Both the position numbers and the translations under genes were made by a program. The notes beneath the pieces were generated by a model, which worked only from the letters and a program-made list of their open reading frames with translations, was not told the DNA's origin and made no database searches. Below are positions 20,593-30,565 of a stretch of DNA of 34,920 nucleotides, piece after piece (position 1 is the stretch's first letter; each line of letters opens with the position of its first letter). The stretch covers positions 1 through 34,920 of the forward strand of contig JAUCBJ010005742.1 of assembly GCA_032718475.1 (NCBI GenBank), written 5' to 3'. Source of the DNA: Nemertoderma westbladi. Lineage: Eukaryota; Xenacoelomorpha; Nemertodermatida; Nemertodermatidae.

Positions 20593-20887
20593 GTGTCTAC
20601 AGTAGATTGCAGAGCCGTGGAACATAACACTCCTGTCCCGTTGTATAACTGTGTGTGTAGTATAAATATTTAAATAACAACATAGCAGTATATCAGTTTA
20701 TGTAATTATGATCTGCAATACAGCATTATCTATGTATATGTACTGTAGGTAGACCGTAGTATAATTGTGATGTTTTAATTACTTTATCTATATGTAATAG
20801 TCTATAATTAATTACTACAGTAATGCATGTTCATAATGATGTAGGCCTAAATGTTCCGGTACTTAAATACACATTAAAATACACGAA
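20593..20887. other. AT-rich 3' flank of the OB-fold-like gene
   Basis: No further gene is seen. An ATTAAA at about 20872 could serve as a polyadenylation signal for the upstream gene; no canonical AATAAA was noted nearer to the stop. Confidence 0.35.
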
Positions 20888-21383
20888 GTGGGGACTTCGC
20901 GCAGCACGAAGTTGGCGAAGCCTTAGCGAATCGTTGTCACGTTGGCCCTCTAGCGGCAGACTGGAGAACTGCAGATGGATTCGCCTCCTTTGAAAGTCAC
21001 AGCTAATGGTCTAATACATATCTGCCAAGTTTCAGCTTAAACGGATTAAAAGCAAAGAAATGGGAGGGCATTTAATGTTTAGACATGTGGCCCTCTAGCG
21101 GGAGACCATTGCACTGATGGTGTCTGAAAGTCTCTCAAAAATCTCAACCTTTGCTCATATTGATACCTACAAATTTTCAACTTGGCAGCTTTAAATCCGA
21201 CAAAGTTATTAGCATGTCAAAATCGTAACGACGAGCGACGACAACAGACGACGACGACGACAACGCACGACGACGACGACGACGACCGACGACGGACGAC
21301 GACGACAACTATTTGCATAAATTGACCCACCCCCTAACAGTGTCAATTCGCTAAGGCTCCGCCAACTTAGTGGCTCGCCCCAC
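20888..21383. mobile_element. Inverted-repeat element (MITE-like), family 1, long copy
   Basis: The ends are GTGGGG...AGTTGGCGAAGCCTTAGCGAAT on the left (to about 20931) and ATTCGCTAAGGCTCCGCCAACT...CCCCAC on the right (from about 21345), about 40-bp imperfect inverted repeats. The left end itself folds (CGAAGT GGGG ACTTCG). The interior has no open frame and contains an (ACG)n-type microsatellite. Its terminal pattern is shared with the element at 14310-14478. Target-site duplication was not found. Confidence 0.65.
21227..21308. repeat. (ACG/GAC)n imperfect microsatellite
   Basis: About 80 bp of ACG/GAC triplets with interruptions (ACA, GCG, CCG) lie inside the inverted-repeat element. Confidence 0.95.
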
Positions 21384-22690
21384 AGGCATGATTCGAATCA
21401 ATAATCATATACATGGTTTTATGGTTTAATATTAATACACAGTACAGGCTGGTAGTAGTAGGTTATATCCTACCTATTTTATCATTTTTTCAACCATAGA
21501 TAGGCTTGGCCTCAGGCACAGTACAGGGGAAATTAATAATATTAATAATCGCATGCATGTCATTGTTATAATTTATAAAGTAGCGGATATTACATGTTTT
21601 CACGATTACTTATTTTATGCAATTTAGGATTATAATAAGGAAGATTGCCAAGAATGCGGCCCCATACGCAGCTACGACTTTTATTACGATTTAATTATAA
21701 TTATTTTTAATATTAAACTTTACGGACGTGGAAACGGAATTTAAAGGAAAGGGATATAAAAGGGAATGCAAATGGACGAGGCAAGGGGGAATGGGAGTGA
21801 CCTTCATGCCAATACTATGTCGGCAAATTAATATCCGGCATCAATGTTAAAATATGAAATAATGGGAAAGGAGCTTGTTACAATTATGCATGTATTATTC
21901 TAACAAAAAACAATAAAAGTGAAAAAAACAGGTTATGGTTTTATTTATTAGAGTATTCTGTTGTTTTATTTGAGTCGAATTTCCCCTCGAAAGGGATACA
22001 TTCTTATTGCATCGAAAGTCCCCCCCCCCCCCCCCCCCCCCTCTAAGGTAAGGGACACTAAAAATTACAAGCAAAAACGCATTACTCATAGAGAGCTTGT
22101 GGTATGGATACCTCTATCAGCTAGGGGGATTATTAAATCTTTAAGCAACCTTTAAGGGTTGTAATTTAGCGACTACTATGGTAACATAATTATAGTAATA
22201 ATAATATGAATAATAATAATAACTAGTATAAAGAAGAACAAATAATTGTCAAAAGATGCCATCTGTTTTTTCATGGTATGATTAATTGATGTGGATCCCG
22301 AATAACACAAACTAGAAGTTCGTTTAGTTATCATGCTATACCTACTATACTACACGGCGAGTAATTCCATGAAAACCAAGACAATAACAATTACTAAAAC
22401 GATACGTATAATACTACTGTAGTTAATTTAATTCTAGAACTATACGCATCTAACAGAGTATAATAACCAACTACATACATACACTTATGCAACACATATG
22501 ATAATAATGACAATAATAATGACAAGTACAATTTATTATACTACAATAATTACTACAACTATACTACTACTACTAGTAATAAATATAATTCTAGAATTAA
22601 ACAATACATCTATCGGGAATTACTGTATACAATTCAAGTTGTTATATAAGCGAATGGATTTAAAACTTTATGTTGCATAATACAATGAAT
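21384..22690. other. AT-rich intergenic region with poly-C tract, no gene seen
   Basis: No credible gene. A 22-C run lies at 22020-22041. AT-rich trinucleotide-like stretches (TAA/ATA/ACT) occupy about 22190-22680. The right end (5' terminus) of Helitron copy A should lie in or before this region, but I could not identify it. Confidence 0.6.
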
Positions 22691-22699
22691 TAATCGAAT

Positions 22700-24221
22700 G
22701 GGTATAACTTTATGTTACATAAGGCAGTGAAGACAGTAAATTTTGATTTTTCGAGTCACGAATATACACCGTGGTCACCGTTTAGCATAGGCGAGAATAC
22801 AACTAATTCGAATCCATGTGTTGGGAATATTGTGGAACAACTACATACGAGATACTTCTTCGACTACTAGAACAATTACTATAGCTCTTCAAACTAATTC
22901 TAGAACTACTTTTACCTACTAAAAAAAACAAATTAAATATAATTAAACCTATATAATAATAATAAGGCCAATTAAGCTACACTGATCAAGAATAAATGAT
23001 AAAAAAACTCACATCACTGGATGATAGAGGATGTTTTTTAACCGCCGCAAGGCGGAAAAGGGCTTTAGCCCTCACTAACCACTACCACCTCCTCACCCAA
23101 TACAACAATCCGGGAATTATATACAGAAAAGGGTATACTTGGGCGAGTTAGGGTATAAGGGGGCGCTTAGGGGGGAAGCCGACCATCCCAGTAGGTGGAT
23201 AGACCCCCTATTAACTTTCTAAATTTTGATTTCGAGCGAATCCGACCGACGGTTTTCGAGTTGGGCCCAATGGAACGTTTTAGAAATTTGAATTTCCCGC
23301 CAAACGCTACAGCCAAACTGGCTATAGATGGAGACTAGCGGCCAACGGGATCGCGTAGGGGGTATAGATGTTAGTCCAGCTCATTCTTTTTTTGGAACGA
23401 CTCGACCTATAGGGGCCGATCGGTAGCTGATCGAACACGATCTTTACGATCTTTGGCGAAATACGACCGGAAGGAGTGGGAATTTGGGAAAAGTTTGAAA
23501 GTAGAAAATGTTCCTCACCCCCGAATTATGCTAGACGGACCCGATAAAAATTTGAAAAAAATTAATTCTAGGGGGTCTACGGGGCCAACGAAGCTTTCCG
23601 ATTGGACGATATTATTTTCGCCTATTACTACGGGAAGGAACGGTTTTAAGTTAAAACATGTACAAGAGATATGGTCGGGAAGCTCGAGCTCTATCCAACG
23701 GAAGCGGTCCCGGGATCGTAAATTAAGAAGTTCTCGAGATATAGAGGAAAATTAACGAGTCGTTAAAAAATGCAGTAATTAGCAATTAGCGCTAATTAAG
23801 AGCGAATTAATTAATCGAATCTCGAAATTAACGGTGCCAATCGATGGGAAACAACGAGAGGAGCTCGCCAATTTTTTAAATTTTCGAAAAGACCCAGCGG
23901 AAGCCGAGATAAATGGATTTTCGTAAAATCGGGGTCCCGACCACCAAGTCGAATATCAGCGTCGAATCGCCACCTTTGGGAAGTAGGCGAAAATATACCG
24001 AAAAAGCAAAACGAGCGATATTGATTTAAAATTCGAAACTTTTTGGTCGATACGGGTTCGCTAGTGGACGATATACACTATTTTAGTCAATTTATCCAAA
24101 AGGGTCATTTTTATGATCTTTGATCATGATCTTTATGATCTTTGGCCTAAAGCATGGAATAAGAGTATTTTTATATTAAATTGTAATTCGTACATTATAA
24201 GCAAAGTCTATGGGGACATTT
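22700..24221. repeat. Repeat R, unit 1
   Basis: Homologous to unit 2 (about 24400-25971), with the right halves nearly identical at an offset of about 1750 bp. Contents in order: a diverged AT-rich left part; two adjacent hairpins (23042-23055, CCGCC GCAA GGCGG; 23059-23072, AGGGCT TT AGCCCT); a coding-like GC-richer segment (23365-23755); then the segment also present at 1-497. It ends at CTATGGGGACATTT, after which the sequence differs from unit 2. Confidence 0.9.
23365..23755 (+). CDS. Unidentified open frame in repeat R, unit 1
   Basis: An open frame runs from just after a TAG (about 23364) to TAA at 23755. It encodes about 130 residues with no ATG; a TTG at 23453 begins the last 100. 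The C-terminal half is basic (RKRSRDRKLRSSRDIEEN). The copy in unit 2 differs by only one residue (Gly to Val) over the last 100. I recognise no domain. It may be the 3' end of a larger mobile-element protein or a non-coding repeat that is open by chance. Near-identity of the two units reflects recent duplication and is no proof of selection. Confidence 0.3.
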
Positions 24222-24399
24222 TCAGACATACTTTAAAGTTTATCTTTGAAATTTAAATCATTTGTTCACCCAGCCATGCAATGGCTGGGTGAACCACCAA
24301 AATATTAAGCGATGAAATCCGCAAAGCCTTTAAATACGTTATAGGGTGGTGGGTGGGGCTAGTGGTTAGTGTTTATACATAGTTAGGTAATGATTGTAT
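24222..24399 (-). mobile_element. SINE-related fragment between R units
   Basis: It contains the 31-bp inverted repeat at 24264-24294, identical to that at 17179-17209, plus a shared GGGTGGTGGG.GGG segment downstream at about 24344-24358. The tRNA-like head seen in the other copies is not evident. A GGCTAGTGGTTAG word at about 24357-24369 resembles an A box on the plus strand, but no B box follows. Confidence 0.45.
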
Positions 24400-24406
24400 A
24401 TATAGC

Positions 24407-24536
24407 GAGTTGTTAAAAAAGGGAATGGGATATAATTTTATGTTACAAAAGACTATGAATTTAGATCTATAGAGTTGTTAAAAAAGGGAATGGGATATAA
24501 TTTTATGTTACAAAAGACTATGAATTTAGATCTATA
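24407..24536. repeat. 65-bp perfect tandem duplication
   Basis: The 65 bases starting GAGTTGTTAAAAAAGGG at 24407 are repeated directly from 24472 with no differences that I can see. The single-copy counterpart in R unit 1 (about 22660-22740) is diverged. Confidence 0.95.
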
Positions 24537-25202
24537 GAGTTACGAATATACACTAACGCCACCTTTTAGCGTAGCGTAGGGGAGGAATACAATTAGTTGG
24601 AATCTATGTATGGGGAATATAGCGGAACAACTATGTACGAGATACTTCTTCGACTAATAGAACAATAACTATAGCTCTTTAAACTAATTCTAGAACTGCA
24701 TTTACCTACTAAAAAAAACAATTAAATACTAATTAATGAAAAATAAATGATAAAAAAACTATCATCACTGGATGATAGAGGATGTTTTTTAACCGCCGTA
24801 AGGCGGAAAAGGGCTTTAGCCCTCACTAACCACTACCACCTCCTCACCCAATACTAAAATCCGGGAATATGTACAGAAAGGGGTATACTTGGGCGAGTTA
24901 GGGTATAAGGGGGCGCTTAGGGGGGAAGCCGACCATCCCAGTAGGTGGATAGACCCCCTATTAACTTTCTAAATTTTGATTTCGAGCGAATCCGACCGAC
25001 GGTTTTCGAGTTGGGCCCAATGGAACGTTTTAGAAATTTGAATTTCCCGCCAAACGCTACAGCCAAACTGGCTATAGATGGAGACTAGCGGCCAACGGGA
25101 TCGCGTAGGGGGTATAGATGTTAGTCCAGCTCATTCTTTTTTTGGAACGACTCGACCTATAGGGGCCGATCGGTAGCTGATCGAACACGATCTTTACGAT
25201 CT

Positions 25203-25505
25203 TTGGCGAAATACGACCGGAAGGAGTGGGAATTTGTGAAAAGTTTGAAAGTAGAAAATGTTCCTCACCCCCGAATTATGCTAGACGGACCCGATAAAAA
25301 TTTGAAAAAAATTAATTCTAGGGGGTCTACGGGGCCAACGAAGCTTTCCGATTGGACGATATTATTTTCGCCTATTACTACGGGAAGGAACGGTTTTAAG
25401 TTAAAACATGTACAAGAGATATGGTCGGGAAGCTCGAGCTCTATCCAACGGAAGCGGTCCCGGGATCGTAAATTAAGAAGTTCTAGAGATATAGAGGAAA
25501 ATTAA
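25203..25505 (+). CDS. Unidentified open frame in repeat R, unit 2
   Basis: Counterpart of the open frame at 23365-23755, with a single residue change in 100. It likewise opens further upstream without an ATG and ends in a basic, Arg/Ser-rich tail. No domain recognised. Confidence 0.3.
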   Translation: MAKYDRKEWEFVKSLKVENVPHPRIMLDGPDKNLKKINSRGSTGPTKLSDWTILFSPITTGRNGFKLKHVQEIWSGSSSSIQRKRSRDRKLRSSRDIEEN

Positions 25506-26544
25506 CGAGTCGTTAAAAAATGCAGTAATTAGCAATTAGCGCTAATTAAGAGCGAATTAATTAATCGAATCTCGAAATTAACGGTGCCAATCGATGGGAA
25601 ACAACGAGAGGAGCTCGCCAATTTTTTAAATTTTCGAAAAGACCCAGCGGAAGCCGAGATAAATGGATTTTCGTAAAATCGGGGTCCCGACCACCAAGTC
25701 GAATATCAGCGTCGAATCGCCACCTTTGGGAAGTAGGCGAAAATATACCGAAAAAGCAAAATGAGCGATATTGATTTAAAATTCGAAACTTTTTGGTCGA
25801 TACGGGTTCGCTAGTGGACGATATACACTATTTTAGTCAATTTATCCAAAAGGGTCATTTTTATGATCTTTGATCATGATCTTTATGATCTTTGGCCTAA
25901 AGCATGGAATAAGAGTATTTTTATATTAAATTGTAATTCGTACATTATAAGCAAAGTCTATGGGGACATTTCCGGCGGTGGAAGACAAGATAAACATATT
26001 GTAAAATGTTAATAAGTTTCAATTTAAACACATTATATTAATTTAATTCATAACATGAAATATGATTATATATAAAACTATAAAAAAACAAAGAGAAACA
26101 TCAAATTACAAATCACAAAATGACATGATGTTTTAACTTATATTAATTTAAATTATATTAAAACTATTTAAAACCATTAATTATGCCCTTTAATCTATGT
26201 AAGGGCGATATTGTAAACTACACCAAGTCAGCTGCGGTATGTTGCCGGTGTTATTAGTAAAGATAATAATGCTGCATTGACACTTCAAAGTCAAGGATCA
26301 AATTTCTAGTACATTTTCATTATTCTACAATAGGCCTGCTTTGTAGTTTAAACGCACAATTATTAAACCAACTAAATAATATTATGTTACATGCTATACT
26401 TTCTATAGATTATCTTATGATTTAATACAGTAATAAAAACAATTTTTTAATACATATCAAATAAAGATGTAATAATGACTACTAAATTACTTTCAATTAA
26501 TTGCAACTTTTCTTATCAAGTGTTATTCATGTTATATAACAATA

Positions 26545-26873
26545 AAAAAAAAGCATCATCAATATCTTAAAATATTTATTTATTTTATATCATGATTCAT
26601 ACTGTAACAAAGAAATATATATATACATATACATACATATATACATATATATGCATATTATTTGTGTTAGTATATTTATGTAAAATACACGCATTCAAGA
26701 TGGTGGAAACAATTAAATTGCACAGATTTTATATTTAATACAGAAATGTTTAATTAAAATATAATTCAAATTACTTGTGTTAAAGTAAATACGGGAGGCA
26801 CAATAGCAATACCAAAAGTTATGATAGTGCTATGAATTTATGACTGCAGAGACGTAAGACACTATGAATGTGT
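26545..26873. other. Copy-B-specific insertion of about 330 bp
   Basis: The sequence on both sides (GTTATATAACAATA and TTTTATATGAAACACAG) is contiguous in copy A near 1074. The extra piece is AT-rich and contains TA/CA-type simple repeat (about 26617-26655). No inverted ends or clear target duplication were seen. It could equally be a deletion in copy A. Confidence 0.7.
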
Positions 26874-27805
26874 TTTTATATGAAACACAGTATACTCAGT
26901 AGAATAGTAAAAGTAGTAGAATGGAAAATATTTATAATATATAACATTATAACATAAAATATTATATATGAGCTGCATATAAATACAATTAGCAATTATA
27001 TATAATTAAGTAGTTAATACTCTTTAATATCACTAGTTTGACATCACACATAAATGTTGTAGTAATATTGTTGTTTATATTGAATATATTCCGTATATAT
27101 CTTTGATGTTTTACAATTAGTGATATGGTAAATTATATTATCAGAATCTACTATATTAAAATTAATATATAAATGAAGTGTTGCTCTAATATTCTTTGAT
27201 TATACTTTACACTTCAACGTAAGGCAATTTAGGCTACAATAATAAGGGAGAGAGAGAGAGAATTCCTAGCAAGTAGATTGGGTAGTTGAATAGTATAGAG
27301 ATTGAAAAACAGTTATTTGTTAATAATGCTTGGATTGGAAAATCACGAAATATTTAGAATGTAGAAAAGAACCAAAAGGAATATAATTATATGGAAAATA
27401 TAGATAGATCTCAGCAACAATAGGACCATGTACGTGCGAAAGCCAATGTATTATACAAAATACAAGCATTTATATGTATAATTTAGTACAATTATGTAGA
27501 AATACTTCATGGAGTTAATAAAGATGAATAAAATAACAAACACAATAAATAAAATGCTTGTATATTGCAGAATACAATAAACGGCAAAGAGTAATTTTAT
27601 CAGCTATAATATTGGTAGGATGTTTCAAATTCCAACCGGGGCCAGGCAGCTATTACGAAAGTTACCTACAGTTATTGTGTTAATATATAATAGAAATTAC
27701 TCAATGGGTGGTGTAATATTCCAGAATGTAACCAGCCTGGCATACACTGCAACTGGAGAATGGATACAAACTCTGGAATATTTAATAGCCGGTTTATATC
27801 ATTAA

Positions 27806-27827
27806 CCCCCCCCCCCCCCCCCCCCCC
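27806..27827. repeat. Poly-C tract, 22 C
   Basis: Homologous in position and equal in length to the tract at 1970-1991. Confidence 0.95.
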
Positions 27828-27996
27828 ATTTGCAGAAAATATAAAAGAAACAAAAATAAATAGAAAACATCAAAATTTATTATGTTTTCACAGTTTCGTG
27901 TTTGAAACAGACCCGACCACCTATTTAATTTGGGAATATGTTGTAATGTAAAAAATAAAAGAAAGTGAGAGAACAAAAATAGAAATAGTCAGTTCT

Positions 27997-28838
27997 GAGT
28001 CATGGTTCCTGTCTCTAGTCAGAGCGCGCAATGCTCGACTCAAAACTAGAACAGTCCCCATGACTTATAAAATAAAAAATAAAATAAAAAGAATAGGAGA
28101 AGAGAAAAAGAAATAGGCACAGGGTTATGAGTCATGGTTCCTGTCACTAGTCAGAGCGCGCAATGCTCGACTCAAAACTAGAACAGTCCCCATGACTTAT
28201 AAAATAAAAAATAAAATAAAAAGAATAGGAGAAGAGAAAAAGAAATAGGCACAGGGTTATGAGTCATGGTTCCTGTCACTAGTCAGAGCGCGCAATGCTC
28301 GACTCAAAACTAGAACAGTCCCCATGACTTATAAAATAAAAAATAAAATAAAAAGAATAGGAGAAGAGAAAAAGAAATAGGCATATGGTTATGAGTCATG
28401 GTTCCTGTCACTAGTCAGAGCGCGCAATGCTCGACTCAAAACTAGAACAGTCCCCATGACTTATAAAATAAAAAATAAAATAAAAAGAATAGGAGAAGAG
28501 AAAAATAAATAGGCACAGGGTTATGAGTCATGGTTCCTGTCACTAGTCAGAGCGCGCAATGCTCGACTCAAAACTAGAACAGTCCCCATGACTTATAAAA
28601 TAAAAAATAAAATAAAAAGAATAGGAGAAGAGAAAAAGAAATAGGCATATGGTTATGAGTCATGGTTCCTGTTTCTAGTCAGAGCGCGCAATGCTCGACT
28701 CAAAACTAGAACAGTCCCCATGACTTATAAAATAAAAAATAAAATAAAAAGAATAGGAGAAGAGAAAAAGAAATAGGCATATGGTTATGAGTCATGGTTC
28801 CTGTTTCTAGTCAGAGCGCGCAATGCTCGACTCAAAAA
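27997..28838. repeat. Tandem array 1, copy B, 132-bp units
   Basis: Six full units and one truncated unit start at 27997, 28129, 28261, 28393, 28525, 28657 and 28789, with a constant 132-bp period. All spacers are of the longer type with an AGAGAAAAA segment, unlike the mixed array of copy A. The last unit breaks off inside the hairpin core (after CTCGACTCAAAA). Confidence 0.95.
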
Positions 28839-28989
28839 ATTTACTTTTGTGCTTTAACTATTTGAATTTATTTAATCTGTAGTACCATGGGCAGTTCAAT
28901 ACATCTATGGAATGGTATTAAAAACAATAATATACAGAAATCCAATATCATTCGTTGAAAATATTTATTTATAAATAAATTAATGATGG

Positions 28990-30530
28990 AATTTAATGTT
29001 CCAGAATAATACCAGTGCAGCATACACAACAACTGGTAGTAAACGGGGTATAAAATTGCGGTCTGGTATATTTACTACCGAATCATTAACAACAACTGGT
29101 AGTAGGCAAGCATTAATTTAATTTTGGTTTGTTTGAAATTGAAAGTGCTCACTGAATGTAATGTTCCAGAATTCTACCGGCGCGGCATACACAACACCTG
29201 GTAGTAATCTGTGAGACTATATCAGCTAAGCTTTGGTTACTTAAATTAGATTTTTGTTTGTTTAGAATTTGGTTAATTCACTGAATGTATTGTTCCAGAA
29301 TTCTACCGGCGCGGCATACACTACAACTGGTAGTAAACTGAGAGACTACATCAGCTATGTTTTGGTAACTTAAATAAGATTTTTGTTTGTTTAGAATTTG
29401 GTTAACTCACTGATTGTAGTGTTCCAGAATACTACCAGCGCGGCATACACTACAACTGGTAGTAAACTGTGAGACTACATCAGCTAAGCTTTGGTTACTT
29501 AAATTAGATTTTTGTTCGTTTTAGAATTTGGTTAACTCACTGATTGTAGTGTTCCAGAATTCTACCGGCGCGGCATACACAACACCTGGTAGTAATCTGT
29601 GAGACTACATCACAGCTAAGCTTTGTTTACTTAAATTAGATTTTTGTTTGTTTAGAATTTGGTTAACTCACTGATTGTAGTGTTCCAGAATTCTACCGGC
29701 GCGGCATACACAACACCTGGTAGTAATCTGTGAGACTATATCAGCTAAGCTTTGTTTACTTAAATTAGATTTTTGTTTGTTTTAGAATTTGGTTAACTCA
29801 CTGATTGTAGTGTTCCAGAATTCTACCGGCGCGGCATACACAACACCTGGTAGTAATCTGTGAGACTACATCAGCTAAGCTTTGTTTACTTAAATTAGAT
29901 TTTTGTTTGTTTAGAATTTGGTTAACTCACTGATTGTAGTGTTCCAGAATTCTACCGGCGCGGCATACACAACACCTGGTAGTAATCTGTGAGACTATAT
30001 CAGCTAAGCTTTGTTTACTTAAATTAGATTTTTGTTTGTTTTAGAATTTGGTTAACTCACTGATTATAGTGTTCCAGAATTCTACCGGCGCGGCATACAC
30101 AACACCTGGTAGTAATCTGTGAGACTATATCAGCTAAGCTTTGTTTACTTAAATTAGATTTTTGTTTGTTTAGAATTTGGTTAACTCACTGATTGTAGTG
30201 TTCCAGAATTCTACCAGCGCGGCATACACAACACCTGGTAGTAATCTGTGAGACTATATCAGCTAAGCTTTGTTTACTTAAATTAGATTTTTGTTTGTTT
30301 AGAATTTGGTTAACTCACTGATTGTAGTGTTCCAGAATTCTACCAGCGCGGCATACACTACAACTGGTAGTAAACTGTGAGACTACATCAGCAAGCTTTT
30401 GTAACTTAAATTAGATTCTTGTTTGTTTTAGAATTGGGTTTACTCACTGAATCTAGTGTTCCAGAATACTAACAATGCGGCATATACTACAACTGTAATA
30501 ACATCTGGTAGTAAACAGAGTTTACAATGG
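28990..30530. repeat. Tandem array 2, copy B, about 130-bp units
   Basis: CCAG anchors lie at 29001 (diverged), 29166, 29295, 29424, 29554, 29685, 29815, 29944, 30074, 30203, 30332 and 30461. The cores keep the CTACC(A/G)G...CTGGTAG inverted repeat. Most units are of the CCGG/ACACCTGG type, whereas copy A is mainly of the CCAG/ACAACTGG type in its right half. The array ends about 40 bp before the transposase stop. Confidence 0.95.
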
Positions 30531-30565
30531 TGGTGAATTGAAATTTTATATTTCCTTATCTCCCT

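Larger units (their letters stand above)
24400..25971. repeat. Repeat R, unit 2, abutting Helitron copy B
   Basis: Same order as unit 1: AT-rich left part with the 65-bp duplication; paired hairpins (24793-24806, CCGCC GTAA GGCGG, then AGGGCT TT AGCCCT); the open frame; and the segment shared with 1-497. It ends at CTATGGGGACATTT, and Helitron copy B tail sequence (CCGGCGGTGGAAGACAA) follows directly, exactly as at 498 for copy A. Confidence 0.9.
25972..27996. other. AT-rich 3' tail of Helitron copy B, no gene seen
   Basis: Aligns with 498-2193 of copy A. It has one extra segment of about 330 bp at 26545-26873, a shorter GA microsatellite (about 27246-27260), a degenerate array-2-like unit at about 27718-27762, and a 22-C run at 27806-27827. 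Confidence 0.75.
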
